Assembly (NCBI GenBank): GCA_028095005.1
Contig: CM051459.1
Coordinates: forward strand, 111,573,431-111,637,430
Direction: 5' to 3'
Origin: Rhynchospora pubera
Lineage: Eukaryota > Streptophyta > Magnoliopsida > Poales > Cyperaceae
DNA: 64,000 nucleotides
Positions 11,784-22,489 of this stretch are shown piece by piece (the first letter of the stretch is position 1; each line of letters begins with the position of its first letter). Under the pieces are notes generated by a model, which was given only the letters and a program-made list of their open reading frames with translations, was not told where the DNA came from and did not search any database. The position numbers were made by a program, and so were the translations under genes.

Positions 11784-14515
11784 TGAGCTGCCGCAGCGCA
11801 AGTGGTACCAATTCTGAAAAGAGAATCGTTACTGATAAATGCCATGGAATGAGGTTATAAGCTTATATATACTATACACGTACTATATTCTTGGCATCTA
11901 AGGATCACATGTGTTTTTAATATGCGCTGACCAAAGCTCTATGTACTCTTTATTAATTGTTTTCTATTTTTAAGTGACCCACAATGTAATCCATTTTGAA
12001 AAGCCACTTGAATACGACAATTCCAGTTTAACATGTGACAGAACATATCTATACGGAGCCACTATCCATCCCTTCCTAAAAAAACTATCCTCTATCCATC
12101 CTTTTCTTCTAATTAAATTTAGTTTGTTGCCGAATATTGTTCCAGAAATGACATTTGATACCACGACACAGATACACAGAGACACACACACACGCACACA
12201 CTTCACTACAAGATTGCATTTATCATCATCAGGAAGGGGTAGGAAACATGATGAGATCAAGGTTTTGTTTAATTAGATCTCTCCAGAATTAATTTTTCTG
12301 CATATTACTTTGGTAAATTCTTGAAATAAATTACTTCCAATTTTTTCAGTGTCGAACACGATTTACTTTGCAAGCTCTATATTATTCAATTTTTTAGGCG
12401 CATATGGATTCAATATTCTAAAACATGTCCCTGATATCTGTGTGCCGTTCATATGAAGAATTTGTATTCTGAAGTCTGAACCGGCGAAATACAGATGAGA
12501 ACAAAATAAAAAAAAGGAAAGAAATTTATATATAACAATTTTGTATTCCCATATGCTGATATGCACACCTAATGCTAGCCAAGTCTTGATTTTGACAAGA
12601 TATGTTGACTAACTAATATTAATATAGAAGTCGATAGTATTTTCCCTGTCGAGTTAGGTCCCGGGTAGAGGCGTAGAGGAATTAGCCAAAGAAGAGGCTT
12701 TCATTATAGAAAAATTTAATCATTTAAGGAAAGATATTGAAGAATGGATATGTATAAAATTAGGCAAAAATTATCCATATTTTCTGTAGAAGTAGTAAAT
12801 TAAAAAGAAGAAAAAATTGTTCAAAACTATATTTCAAAAATGCCAAAAGTTTCTTCCAAAACATTTGTTATTTTTAAGGTAAAATAAAGTTCTTATTTCT
12901 CTTCTTAACAAGTTTATTAGTATTTTCTGAACTTGTAATTTCATTAATCTTCTTAATTAGCTTCTTCCAGGAGTTTTTTCCTTTGACCTATGCCTTAACT
13001 TTGAATTATGTCTTAGTGAAGAGATATAGTGCGTGCCACATTAATAACATTGATAATTCCTTGAGCAAATAACCGTTAACATCAAGATGCTCCCAAAACC
13101 GATTACCTTTCGTTGGAAAGTTGCATCTTCAATTCTTCATAATTTTCTTTTGCGGTTCTACAATATTTCAACACATTCTGGGTTATTATTACATGGAAAA
13201 AATGTGCTCTCGTTAATTTCATAGACGTTTTCAAGGAGTAATAAGTTCGGATCTTCCACGTTTAAAACGGAACACACTAAGAACATTTTATCACGATCCG
13301 AATAATAAATTTCCAATTTATTTTATTCGTTCTAAGTAAATACAAATATTGTAGGAAAATTTTTGTATGATTCTTCCTTATGTTGATGTGTTGACAATTC
13401 ATTTATTCATAGGATATTCTTTGGTCAATAGAACAATCTAATCATTGAATCATTGACTTAGTCTTTAACTCCCACTTTAATTAATTGGAAGAAACTTTGC
13501 TCAACGCCTCAACGGAATTAAATCTCCACTGATCATTAACTTAGATTCTGGTATATATATTTGAACACAAAAATGACACATCTATATGCATTATGCAATA
13601 ATTAATTTATAAGTTTATATAACAACCTGGAAGGTTCATATATTGTAACACCAACATTGCTACATGCATGCATACAGCTGGCTTCGTAGCCTAAGAAAGA
13701 TAATTAACAAATAAAAAATAAATGGATAAATAAAATAATAAAAGTTTGTTATAAAAATTAATATAGTAAGAAAGTAACTTTTTTTTTTTGGAAAGTAGAC
13801 CAGATAAGTAAAATTGTTTAATGTGAAAGTAATATATATGAAGCAGGAAAGAAATACCGAATGCGGGTCGTATTAATTAGTTGTAACTTGTAAGTTGTAA
13901 CCAGTCAACTTGACATTCTCCGTCAAGCTCTCTCAAAAAGAAAATTGTAACCAGCCAATTTCAGACAACGCATCTCGATCATCTGTTATTTTTAAAACCC
14001 GAAAAGATAAAAGCAAAAAAAAAAAAAAAGGAAGAAAAGGTATATATCCTTTCTTCGTTGACCTATATATTTCGAAAACCGAAATAAACAAAATTAAAGA
14101 GTAATCTTCTACATTGTCCATGCATTGACTCAATTCTTATTGGATACCGGGTAGGACCGTAGGAATGATAGACAAACCACTTCAACTTTCTCGAATATTC
14201 GCTCACATGAACTAATTCAACACTAATCATCCAAATTTCACGAATCAATGATACTAGTTTGTCTATAATAGAAATTGTAAGTTAAAAGTTCTAATTGTGT
14301 TGAATAGGAATTAGAAAATTAATAAGTATTTTTTTTTCTAATGATAAATTAAAATAAAGTTTTCATGTTTCAATAAATACAGTAGAATTTTGAACTTGCA
14401 TTTTTCACTCAAGTTACATTATTATTTGTCACTAAAATTAATACTATAATGAATTTATATTTTTTACCAATAGTGGGAAGCGCAATTTCTTTTCTAGTTA
14501 CTGTATTTTCCTCTA
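11784..14515. other. Non-coding sequence upstream of the HIPP gene
   Basis: AT-rich DNA with no supportable gene. Paired small open frames near 11970-12276 and 13910-14130 are opposite-strand mirror ORFs without recognisable features. A short CA/GA-rich microsatellite lies near 12176-12203. The HIPP promoter should lie in the part just above 11820, but I cannot pick a convincing TATA box. Confidence 0.5.
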
Positions 14516-14650
14516 GGCTCCGTTTGGATTTCATTTGGAAAGAAAGAAAAAAGGAAATAAATTTATTATAAACAATCTAAACTCTTCACAAAGTTACACA
14601 CTTACTAATATTTCTTCCCTTCTTCCCATACCTCATCCAAACGGAGGCCT
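14516..14650. repeat. MITE-like repeat, GGCTCCGTTTGGAT termini
   Basis: The ~135-bp segment opens GGCTCCGTTTGGAT and closes ATCCAAACGGAGGCC, near-perfect inverted termini. Its interior shares AATTTATTATAAACAATCTAAACTCTTCACA-type sequence with the repeat at 129-276. It is non-coding and non-autonomous, and lies 60 bp outside the left end of the CACTA element. Confidence 0.6.
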
Positions 14651-14731
14651 AAAGAAGTAATAACGAGATGTTCCTTGTTCCTACTTCTTACTCGAAATTA
14701 AAGAGAGAACACTACAACAAAAATGATTTTT

Positions 14732-15308
14732 AGTACCGGCTCATTAGTACCGGTTTTTAAGAAAACCGGTACTAATAATAAATCATGGCATTTTCGTAAT
14801 TGTCAGTTATATTATTTAGTACCGGTTTTTTTAAAAAACCGGTACTAAAAATCGTCTAAAAAAATAAAAAAAAATGTTTTTATTTTAGTACCGGTTTTTT
14901 ATAAAAAACCGGTACTAATTAATTGATTTTTAGTACCGGTTTTTTATAAAAAACCGGTACTAAAGGTGTGAATTTTAAAAAAAAAACCGTTATGTTTTTA
15001 GTACCGGTTTTTTATAAAAAACCGGTACTAATTAATTGATTTTTAGTATCGGTTTTTTATAAAAAACCGGGTACTAAAAACATAACGGTTTTTTTTTTAA
15101 AATTCACACCTTTAGTACCGGTTTTTTATAAAAAACCGGTACTAATTATTTGATTGTTAGTACCGGTTTTTTATAAAAAACCGTTACTAATTATTTGATT
15201 TTTAGTACCGGTTTTTTATAAAAAACCGGTACTAAAATAAAAACGTTTTTTTTTTATTTTTTAAGCGATTTTTAGTACCGGTTTTTTATAAAAAACCGGT
15301 ACTAAAAA
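14732..15308. repeat. Left subterminal hairpin cluster of the CACTA element
   Basis: About ten copies of a palindrome with arm AGTACCGGTTTTTT around an AT centre lie at roughly 14748, 14818, 14886, 14930, 14999, 15045, 15113, 15159, 15207 and 15273. Each is itself a near-perfect ~30-bp hairpin. In Spm the subterminal motifs are the binding sites of TnpA; these are presumably the equivalent here. The spacer sequences are also arranged symmetrically (see findings). The copy near 15045 has GTATCGG instead of GTACCGG. Confidence 0.9.
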
Positions 15309-15433
15309 TAGGCAGATATTTATTAGTCGAAATACATGTCTTCCTTCAATATTCCTCTCTCTCTCAAGGCCATATACTGTTCATGGCTAATTATCCTTTC
15401 TCTACAAAACCGAAAATTTTCTTACTCTCAAAA

Positions 15434-15446
15434 ACCATATAAATAA
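15434..15446 (+). promoter_or_regulatory. Candidate TATA box of the tnp2 gene
   Basis: CCATATAAATAAA lies ~690 bp upstream of the tnp2 ATG and just inside the left hairpin cluster. A long 5' leader with an intron ending at TACAG immediately before the ATG would reconcile the distance. This is inferred from position and motif only. Confidence 0.35.
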
Positions 15447-15804
15447 AATAGCAAAAAATTTGCAAAAATTCAAAAAAATTGAAAAATCATTGGAGGATGC
15501 AAAGGAGATCAAAGGAGAACTAAAAAAATTCGCATTTGAGGTTTTCTTATTATAGAGGCCGATCGATCAAGAGAAGGGCAATTACGGTAATTTTATTTTA
15601 ATACTCAATAATTTTTTTTTGTTAATTTGTCGATTTGTATGTGCATTATCCCTAATGGTTATAATTGGTATTTGCATCTCTTTTAGTCAAGTATTGTCAT
15701 ATAAGACCAAATTGCCGGAATTTAAACTATTTTAGGTCTATTTGCCCGTTCGAGATTAATCCATTAGGGATTAATCTCGGATAGTACTCCCGGTCGGGAG
15801 TACT

Positions 15805-16037
15805 GCTCTTTGGATACTATCTTGTCTCATTTAGGACAGCGAGCTGTACGTTAGATGCAATGCGATGTCTGAGAAAAATTCGATAGCATTTCCTCTTATG
15901 TTCCCACGAATACGTACGCACGAGCAATTGTGTGTTTGCGTATTCAGGGAACATAAGGGGAAATGCTGCCGAATTTTTCTCAGACAATGCATTGTATCTA
16001 ACGTACGCTCGCTAATGAGACAAGAGTATCCAAAGAG
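15805..16037. repeat. Long hairpin upstream of tnp2
   Basis: The left arm (about 15805-15918) and right arm (about 15933-16037) are inverted copies: GCTCTTTGGATACT, TGTCTGAGAAAAATTCG and CTTATGTTCCC each recur in reverse complement. The stem is ~105-115 bp with scattered mismatches and a short loop. It lies in the presumed 5' leader or leader intron of the transposase gene. A second small palindrome, AGTACTCCCG/CGGGAGTACT, precedes it at about 15784-15805. Transcribed, it would form a long imperfect stem-loop. Confidence 0.85.
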
Positions 16038-16125
16038 CGGGCTAGGATGGTAACCGGCCCAAAAACCTTATATGTTGCATTGAATCTATAAACCCTAAAT
16101 TCTGATTTTTTGGATATATATACAG

Positions 16126-19100
16126 ATGGATCAAAGGGAGAAGTACATGTTTGATTATTCAAGAATATCGTTTGAATTTGTTCAAGTTGTTGAAGAGTTC
16201 ATAAAATGTGCAGAAGAACATCGAAAGTTGACTGGAAAACCCAGAATTTTATGTCCCTGTAAACGCTGCCTTAACTTTGAGAGACATGATAGTAATGTGA
16301 TTAGATCACATCTGATTCAGCGTGGATGGATGACAACACCTAAATACCTTCGGTGGGTTAAACATGGAGAAAATTTGGAAGAAAATTTAGATGCTGGAAC
16401 GAGCAATATTAATGTATCTGATGATTTGGAAAATATTGTACAAAATGATTGTGGGGATGATACAGATGATAATGTAATAGTGGGTGATGATGATCATATA
16501 GAAAATCTAAGTGAACAACAATATAATGACATTAGAGAAAATGATTTGGATGAAATGATGAATAAATTGCCCAGTGATTTTATTGATGATGTTCCTGATG
16601 TGTTTCAAAAGTTGAATGAAAACTCTCATATACCCTTATATCCTGGTTGCAATGAAGAGAAATTCTCAAAAATAAAAACGATTTTTAAGCTATATAACTT
16701 GAAAGCTAAAAACAATTGGAGCGATAAGAGTTTTACATCTTTGCTCGGTCTTTTGCGAGAAATGCTTCCAGCAGATAATACATTGCCAGATACAACTTAT
16801 AAGGCTAGAAAATTACTATGTCCTTTGAAATTAGAAGTAGTGAAAATTGCAGCATGTCCGAATGATTGCATATTATTTCGTAAGGAGTATGAAAACCTCA
16901 ATAAATGTCCAAAATGTAATGCATCCCGGTACAAACAAAGGGACAGTGATTTGGATGATGAAGAAGAAGGTTGTAAGAAAAGACCAGCTGCGAAAATATT
17001 GTGGTATTTGCCAATAATACAAAGGTTTGAGCGTCTTTTCAGTAATTCAAAAGATGCTAAACTGTTGAAATGGCACGCAGAAGGCAGAAAGAAAGATGGA
17101 AAACTCAGACATCCAGCAGACTCACCCCAGTGGAACAATATAGACAGCCATTTCATTGATTTTGGCAGTGAGCCTAGAAATTTGAGATTGGGACTATGCA
17201 CGGACGGAATGAATCCTTACGGTCTCATGAGTACCAACCGAAGCGTTTGGCCTGTTTTGTTGGTTATTTACAACCTTCCTCCTTGGTTATGCATGAAAAG
17301 AAAATATCTGATGATGCCGCTGCTCATTTCTGGTCCAAAACAACCCGGCAACGATATAGATGTTTATTTGGCTCCGTTAATAGAGGATCTTGATGTGTTG
17401 TGGAAGGACGGAGTGAAAATCTTTGATGCACATTCAAGGAATTATTTCAACTTACGTGCCATGATATTCTGCACGATTAATGACTTTCCCGCTTACGGGA
17501 ACTTGTCGGGTTACCGAAATAAAGGAGAAAAGGCATGTCCTATTTGCATGGAGGAAACACATTCGATATGGTTATCGAATTGTAGAAAAACTGTTTATTT
17601 GGGACATCGTAGGTTTCTCAGTCGTCATCACCCTTACCGTCGGCCACCTTACAAGAACAAATTTGATGGCAACACCGAGAACCGCCGGGCTCCTGTACCA
17701 AAATCTGGAAGACAGACTTATGAACAAGTGAAGGATCTTAAAATTGTACTGGGCAAACCATTTGTGAATAGAATTCCTGAAAAGTGCTTTTGGAAGAAAA
17801 GGTCTATATTCTGGGATTTCGAATACTGGCCTTATTTGGATGTTAGACATTGTTTAGATGCCATGCATATAATCAAGAACATTTGTGAAAATCTAGTTAA
17901 TTTGATTTTAAATGCTCAAGGAAAAGTGGACAATGTTAACGTGAGGAAAGACATGGTGAAAATGGGAATTCGACTGGAACTAGCTGCAAAGGAAGATAAT
18001 AGTAAGAAGCGGGATTGGTTACCTAATGCTGTTTATACTTTAACAAAAAAAGAGAAACTCAGTTTGTTGGAGTGTTTGAGGTCTATAAGGGTTCCTACTG
18101 GTTATTCCTCAAATATTTCACGAAAGGTTTCCATTAAAGATATGAAATTGATTGGAATGAAGTCTCACGATTATCACGTGTTGCTGACCCAGTTACTTCC
18201 GGTTGCAATTCGAGCATCTTTTAAAGAAGAAGTTCGAAATTCTATTATTAAGTTGTGTTTCTTCTTCAATAAAATTTGCTCTAAAGTTATCGATCCCGAA
18301 AAACTGAATCAGTTGGAAACCGATGCGGTTCAGACCATATGCGAGTTGGAGATGCATTTCCCCCCCTCATTCTTTGTTATTATGGTGCATTTGACCATTC
18401 ATTTAGTTAGAGAGATAAAGCAATGCGGTCCGATATTTTTGCGGTACATGTATCCTTTTGAAAGAGCAATGGGTCAATTGAAAGGATTAGTCAGAAGCAG
18501 ATCTCGGCCCGAAGGAAGCATAATTGAAGGATATGTTGCAGAAGAGGTAATTGATTTCTATAATGATTATCTAGATGGAGTTCAACCTATTGGCCTGCCC
18601 AAAAATAGACACGAAGGTAGACTCCTAGGAAAAAGCATAATTGGTATGAAAGTAATTACAATGGACCTTGCAAAAAGAGAAAAAGCCCATCTTAAAATTT
18701 TGCAGCAAGTCGCTGTTGTCTCTCCTTATGTGAATGAACATATAACCGAGTTGCGAGAGCAGAATCCTCAGAGATCAGAAAATTGGATCACCAAGGAACA
18801 CAACAAAACTTTTGTAAAATGGTTCAGAAACAAGGTAACCGAGTCTCGACCTTCGAATGAAACGGTGAAATTTCTTGCTAGAGGTCCTAACGCCAATGTG
18901 CAAACCTATCAAGGGTATGATCTGAATGGATTCACTTGGTATACAAAAAAACAAGATGGAAAAAGTACAGTCCAAAACAGCGGAGTCACAATAGTAGCCA
19001 TATCAAGTGATGGAACATCATCAGAGCCGTATTATGGGTGGATTGAAGAAATTTGGGAATTTGATTATAATGCATTTAAAATACCAGTGTTTGAATGCAA

Positions 19101-19549
19101 ATGGATGCTAAAAAGCGGCGTCAAGACTGATAAAAACGGATTCGTAACCGTTGATTTCAAAAAATTGGGATATGCTGATGACCCCTTTATACTTGCAAAC
19201 AAACAAGCAATGCAAGTTTTTTATATTGCAGATCCGGCTGAAAAGGGACGACATGTGGTCCTTCCCGGAAAAAGACGCATCGTTGGCGTTGAAGATGTCG
19301 TGGACGAAGAAGAATATGACCAATTTGATGAAATAGCTCCATTCTCCACAGGTAGTTCTAAATAAATTTATATTTAGAAAATTTAGATAAATAATTTTAA
19401 ATGTAACGAATTTGATCAATTTATATATGTTATTACTCACAGGTATTGATGGGACACCGCAACCAATTGAAGAGTTAACAAGTAATTTGCGTTCCGATCA
19501 GGAAGAAGGCGTGTGGGTAGATCGACCGAAGTCATCAAAAAATAAATAG
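16126..19549 (+). CDS. CACTA transposase, tnp2 family (TNPD-like)
   Basis: I splice exon 16126-19351 to 19443-19549 (intron 19352-19442, GTAGTT...CACAG, phase 1), giving 1110 aa ending SSKNK. Without splicing the frame stops shortly after the donor at residue 1079. The N terminus matches the transposase-associated domain with CPCKRC near residue 43. An acidic linker follows. The Tnp2 domain spans about residues 300-510, with conserved CTDGMNPYG near 359, the PGNDIDVYL block, and CTINDFPAYGNLSGY. A DUF4218-like segment (about 730-810, HFPPSFF...YPFERAMG) and a DUF4216-like segment (about 960-1040, YYGWIEEIWE...CKWM) follow. This is the canonical domain order of plant CACTA transposases, which cleave at the CACTA termini. 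The ATG follows a splice-acceptor-like TACAG. No internal stops or frameshifts are seen. Confidence 0.95.
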
Positions 19550-19659
19550 CTTTCATGTCTATTGTAATATTTTTTATTAGTACAAATTAGTCTTTTTTCG
19601 TGTAAAATTTTTATTTTGATTACAAAATATTTGTTAAATTAAATTACAAAAAAGAATTA
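19550..19659. other. tnp2 3' flank
   Basis: Short AT-rich stretch between the transposase stop codon and the 228-bp array, presumably holding the tnp2 3' UTR. Confidence 0.4.
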
Positions 19660-21068
19660 GAAAATGAATTAACCTAATTAAGGAGATTAATTAATTCAAA
19701 AAAGACTATTTAATTTGACTAATTCCAATTAATTAATTTTAAAAATATTTAAATTATTATTTCATATAATTTATATATTTAAATAATTTAATTTGACTAT
19801 TTAATTATAAAACAGAAACTAATTTAATTAAATATAACTTATTAAATAAATTTATAAATTTCGAAAAAAAAAACCAATTTAGTACCGGTTTTTAACAGAA
19901 AACCGGTACTAAATTAAAAAAAACCGAACCTTTATAGTTTATTCCAATTAAGTCGATTAATTAATTTTAAAAATATTTAAATTATTATTTCATATAATTT
20001 ATATATTTAAATAATTTAATTTGACTATTTAATTATAAAACAGAAACTAATTTAATTAAATATAACTTATTAAATAAATTTATAAATTTCGAAAAAAAAA
20101 ACCAATTTAGTACCGGTTTTTAACAGAAAACCGGTACTAAATTAAAAAAAACCGAACCTTTATAGTTTATTCCAATTAAGTCGATTAATTAATTTTAAAA
20201 ATATTTAAATTATTATTTCATATAATTTATATATTTAAATAATTTAATTTGACTATTTAATTATAAAACAGAAACTAATTTAATTAAATATAACTTATTA
20301 AATAAATTTATAAATTTCGAAAAAAAAAACCAATTTAGTACCGGTTTTTAACAGAAAACCGGTACTAAATTAAAAAAAACCGAACCTTTATAGTTTATTC
20401 CAATTAAGTCGATTAATTAATTTTAAAAATATTTAAATTATTATTTCATATAATTTATATATTTAAATAATTTAATTTGACTATTTAATTATAAAACAGA
20501 AACTAATTTAATTAAATATAACTTATTAAATAAATTTATAAATTTCGAAAAAAAAAACCAATTTAGTACCGGTTTTTAACAGAAAACCGGTACTAAATTA
20601 AAAAAAACCGAACCTTTATAGTTTATTCCAATTAAGTCGATTAATTAATTTTAAAAATATTTAAATTATTATTTCATATAATTTATATATTTAAATAATT
20701 TAATTTGACTATTTAATTATAAAACAGAAACTAATTTAATTAAATATAACTTATTAAATAAATTTATAAATTTTGAAAAAAAAACCAATTTAGTACCGGT
20801 TTTTAACAGAAAACCGGTACTAAATTAAAAAAACCGAACCTTTATAGTTTATTCCAATTAAGTCGATTAATTAATTTTAAAAATATTTAAATTATTATTT
20901 CATATAATTTATATATTTAAATAATTTAATTTGACTATTTAATTATAAAACAGAAACTAATTTAATTAAATATAACTTATTAAATAAATTTATAAATTTC
21001 GAAAAAAAAAACCAATTTAGTACCGGTTTTTAACAGAAAACCGGTACTAAATTAAAAAAAACCGAAAT
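19660..21068. repeat. Internal 228-bp tandem array carrying the CACTA palindrome
   Basis: Six units start their CCAATTTAGTACCGG landmark at 19874, 20102, 20330, 20558, 20785 and 21012, a period of 228, 228, 228, 227 and 227 bp. Each unit contains one AGTACCGGTTTTTAACAGAAAACCGGTACT-type hairpin plus ~190 bp of AT-rich spacer. Units differ at only a few positions, so the array expanded recently. It separates the tnp2 gene from the CT-rich leader of the next transcription unit. Confidence 0.95.
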
Positions 21069-21075
21069 TTCAAAT

Positions 21076-21330
21076 ATGAAAAACCGACAGCTCCTCTATC
21101 TCACTCTCTCTCACTCGATCTCACTCTCACTCTTATCTCTCACTCTCACTGTCACTCTAGCTCACTCGCCGCTCTCTCACTCTCTCTCACTCGCCGCTCC
21201 TCTCACTCTCTCTCACTCGATCTCTCACTCTCACTGTCACTCTCACTCGCCGCTCTCCATCTCTCGCCGCTGCCCCTAACAACCTCTCTCGCCGCTGCCC
21301 CTCGCCGCCGCTGCCCCTCCACCTCAAGTA
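21076..21330 (+). promoter_or_regulatory. CT-rich leader / probable 5' exon of the second CACTA gene
   Basis: Dense CTCTCACTC repeats followed by CGCCGCTGCCCC repeats are typical of plant 5' untranslated leaders. A good donor, CAA|GTAAGC, occurs at about 21328. The next downstream acceptor that opens the Transposase_24 gene lies at about 56142, beyond the retrotransposon. I therefore infer a leader exon here and a very long first intron. An open frame through the CT repeats is low-complexity and not taken as a protein. Confidence 0.5.
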
Positions 21331-22077
21331 AGCCCCCCACTGTCTTCTTCTTCTTTTCCTTGATCTCTTGAGTTGATTAGATTGAACCTTGTCTCCCATC
21401 ACCTTCTCGTTCCTTCTCTGACCAAATCGTAATAGTTAGTAGAGGTGGAGCTGATTGCAATTTGGTTTGATTGCAATTTGATAAGAAGAGAGGACCAAAT
21501 CGTAATAGTTAGTATAGTCTGTCAGGATGCTGATCCAATATGCATATGGGTGTACAATCAGTTAGATCTAGGGATATACTTATTCACTGACTTGTTGCTA
21601 CTTCATATAGTGAGATATGTAAAAATGATAATAACTATGCACCCTGTGTTCTGTTTAAATCTTGAGTATTATCCTTGCTAGATGATAGAATGTTAAGATC
21701 ATTAAACAATTTCTAGCGTTTGGCATCTACATATATGCAAACTACATCATACCAATTTAGTCATGTGCGTATAGTCTGAATAGCCAAATAAGGTATAACC
21801 AAGGTACATGTATGTAAGTGTTTCTTTGGTGTTCAATGTATAAAGGTAATGTCATGATAAAGTGTAGTAAGCCAGGTTCGGTTTTCTCATATTGTTGATG
21901 AACCAATTGGTGTCAGTACCTGATATTGAATAGTAATTGGTATTAAATAGTTATAAATAGAACAATGGTACTTAGATTATTATGTTGAGTAATAGAACAA
22001 TGGTTACTTAGATTATTATTGTTGAGTAAGTAGATTGAATTTGATATTGAAATTATTAACAATAATAAAAGGTATTA
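21331..22077. other. Non-coding stretch inside the CACTA element
   Basis: No domain-bearing ORF is seen. It is probably intronic sequence of the second CACTA gene. A small duplication is visible: ACCAAATCGTAATAGTTAGTA occurs at about 21421 and again at about 21493. Confidence 0.5.
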
Positions 22078-22395
22078 ATGGAGAAACCTGAAGGAAGCAA
22101 CAAGAAAGGGAAAAAACAGATTGAAAAAGTTTATGTCCGGCGAAATGAAGAGAAGAAGAAGGAGAAGGAAAAGGAAAATGAGAAGGAGAAGGAGGCGAGC
22201 ACCACACCATGGTGGATGCGAGGAAAAAACTACCCTCCTCCAGTTAGAAGGTCTATTTCTGCTGTGAGGTCCTGGCCACTCGGTTGCGGACGAACTCCTG
22301 CTGATATGGAGGAGGTTCCAGAGGAGGTGGTCCCAGCGGAGGAGGTTCCAGAGGAGGTGGTCCCAGCGGAGGAGGTGGTCCCAAAGAAGGATTAG
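22078..22395 (+). CDS. Small hypothetical ORF of the CACTA element, 105 codons
   Basis: An ATG-initiated frame with three parts: a Lys/Glu-rich N-terminal half with runs of KKEKEKE, a central WWMRGKNYPPPVRR segment, and a C-terminal repeat of the unit EEVPEEVVPA about two and a half times before PKKD and a stop. I do not recognise a family. It lies between the CT-rich leader and the retrotransposon insertion, so it could be a short independent CACTA gene, an upstream ORF, or an alternative exon of the Transposase_24 gene. The composition is low-complexity, which weakens the case for a stable protein; the central Trp/Arg segment is the least biased part. Confidence 0.35.
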   Translation: MEKPEGSNKKGKKQIEKVYVRRNEEKKKEKEKENEKEKEASTTPWWMRGKNYPPPVRRSISAVRSWPLGCGRTPADMEEVPEEVVPAEEVPEEVVPAEEVVPKKD

Positions 22396-22489
22396 GGTTT
22401 AGTGATTTAGTGGTTTACTAGTTGTTTTAGTGGTTTTAGTGATTTAGTGGTTTAGTGGTTGTTTCAGTGGTTTTAGTGATTTAGTGGTT
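22396..22489. repeat. GTTTTAGTGATTTAGTG minisatellite at the insertion site
   Basis: Imperfect repeats of GTGGTTTTAGTGATTTA run up to the retrotransposon junction and resume on the other side (55962-55985, TGGTTGTTTTGTTTTAGTGG). The 5-bp TGGTT at 22485-22489 is the target-site duplication of the retrotransposon, repeated at 55962-55966. Confidence 0.8.

Noticed and set aside
11970..12276. Overlapping ~100-codon ORFs on both strands upstream of the HIPP gene
   Set aside because: They mirror each other, are AT-biased, have no motif, and lie in an ordinary non-coding flank.
14732..15308. CRISPR-like array
   Set aside because: Repeats are palindromic and spacers are themselves repeated and symmetrical. 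The context is a plant CACTA end, not a prokaryotic locus.
16126..19365. tnp2 gene as a single-exon 1079-aa protein
   Set aside because: A good GT/AG intron removes the early stop and extends the frame to a second in-frame exon, a more typical structure. The unspliced form cannot be excluded as a minor product.
21076..21279. Open frame through the CTCTCACTC repeats
   Set aside because: A Ser/Leu/His-rich low-complexity translation of a pyrimidine repeat; better explained as a 5' leader.
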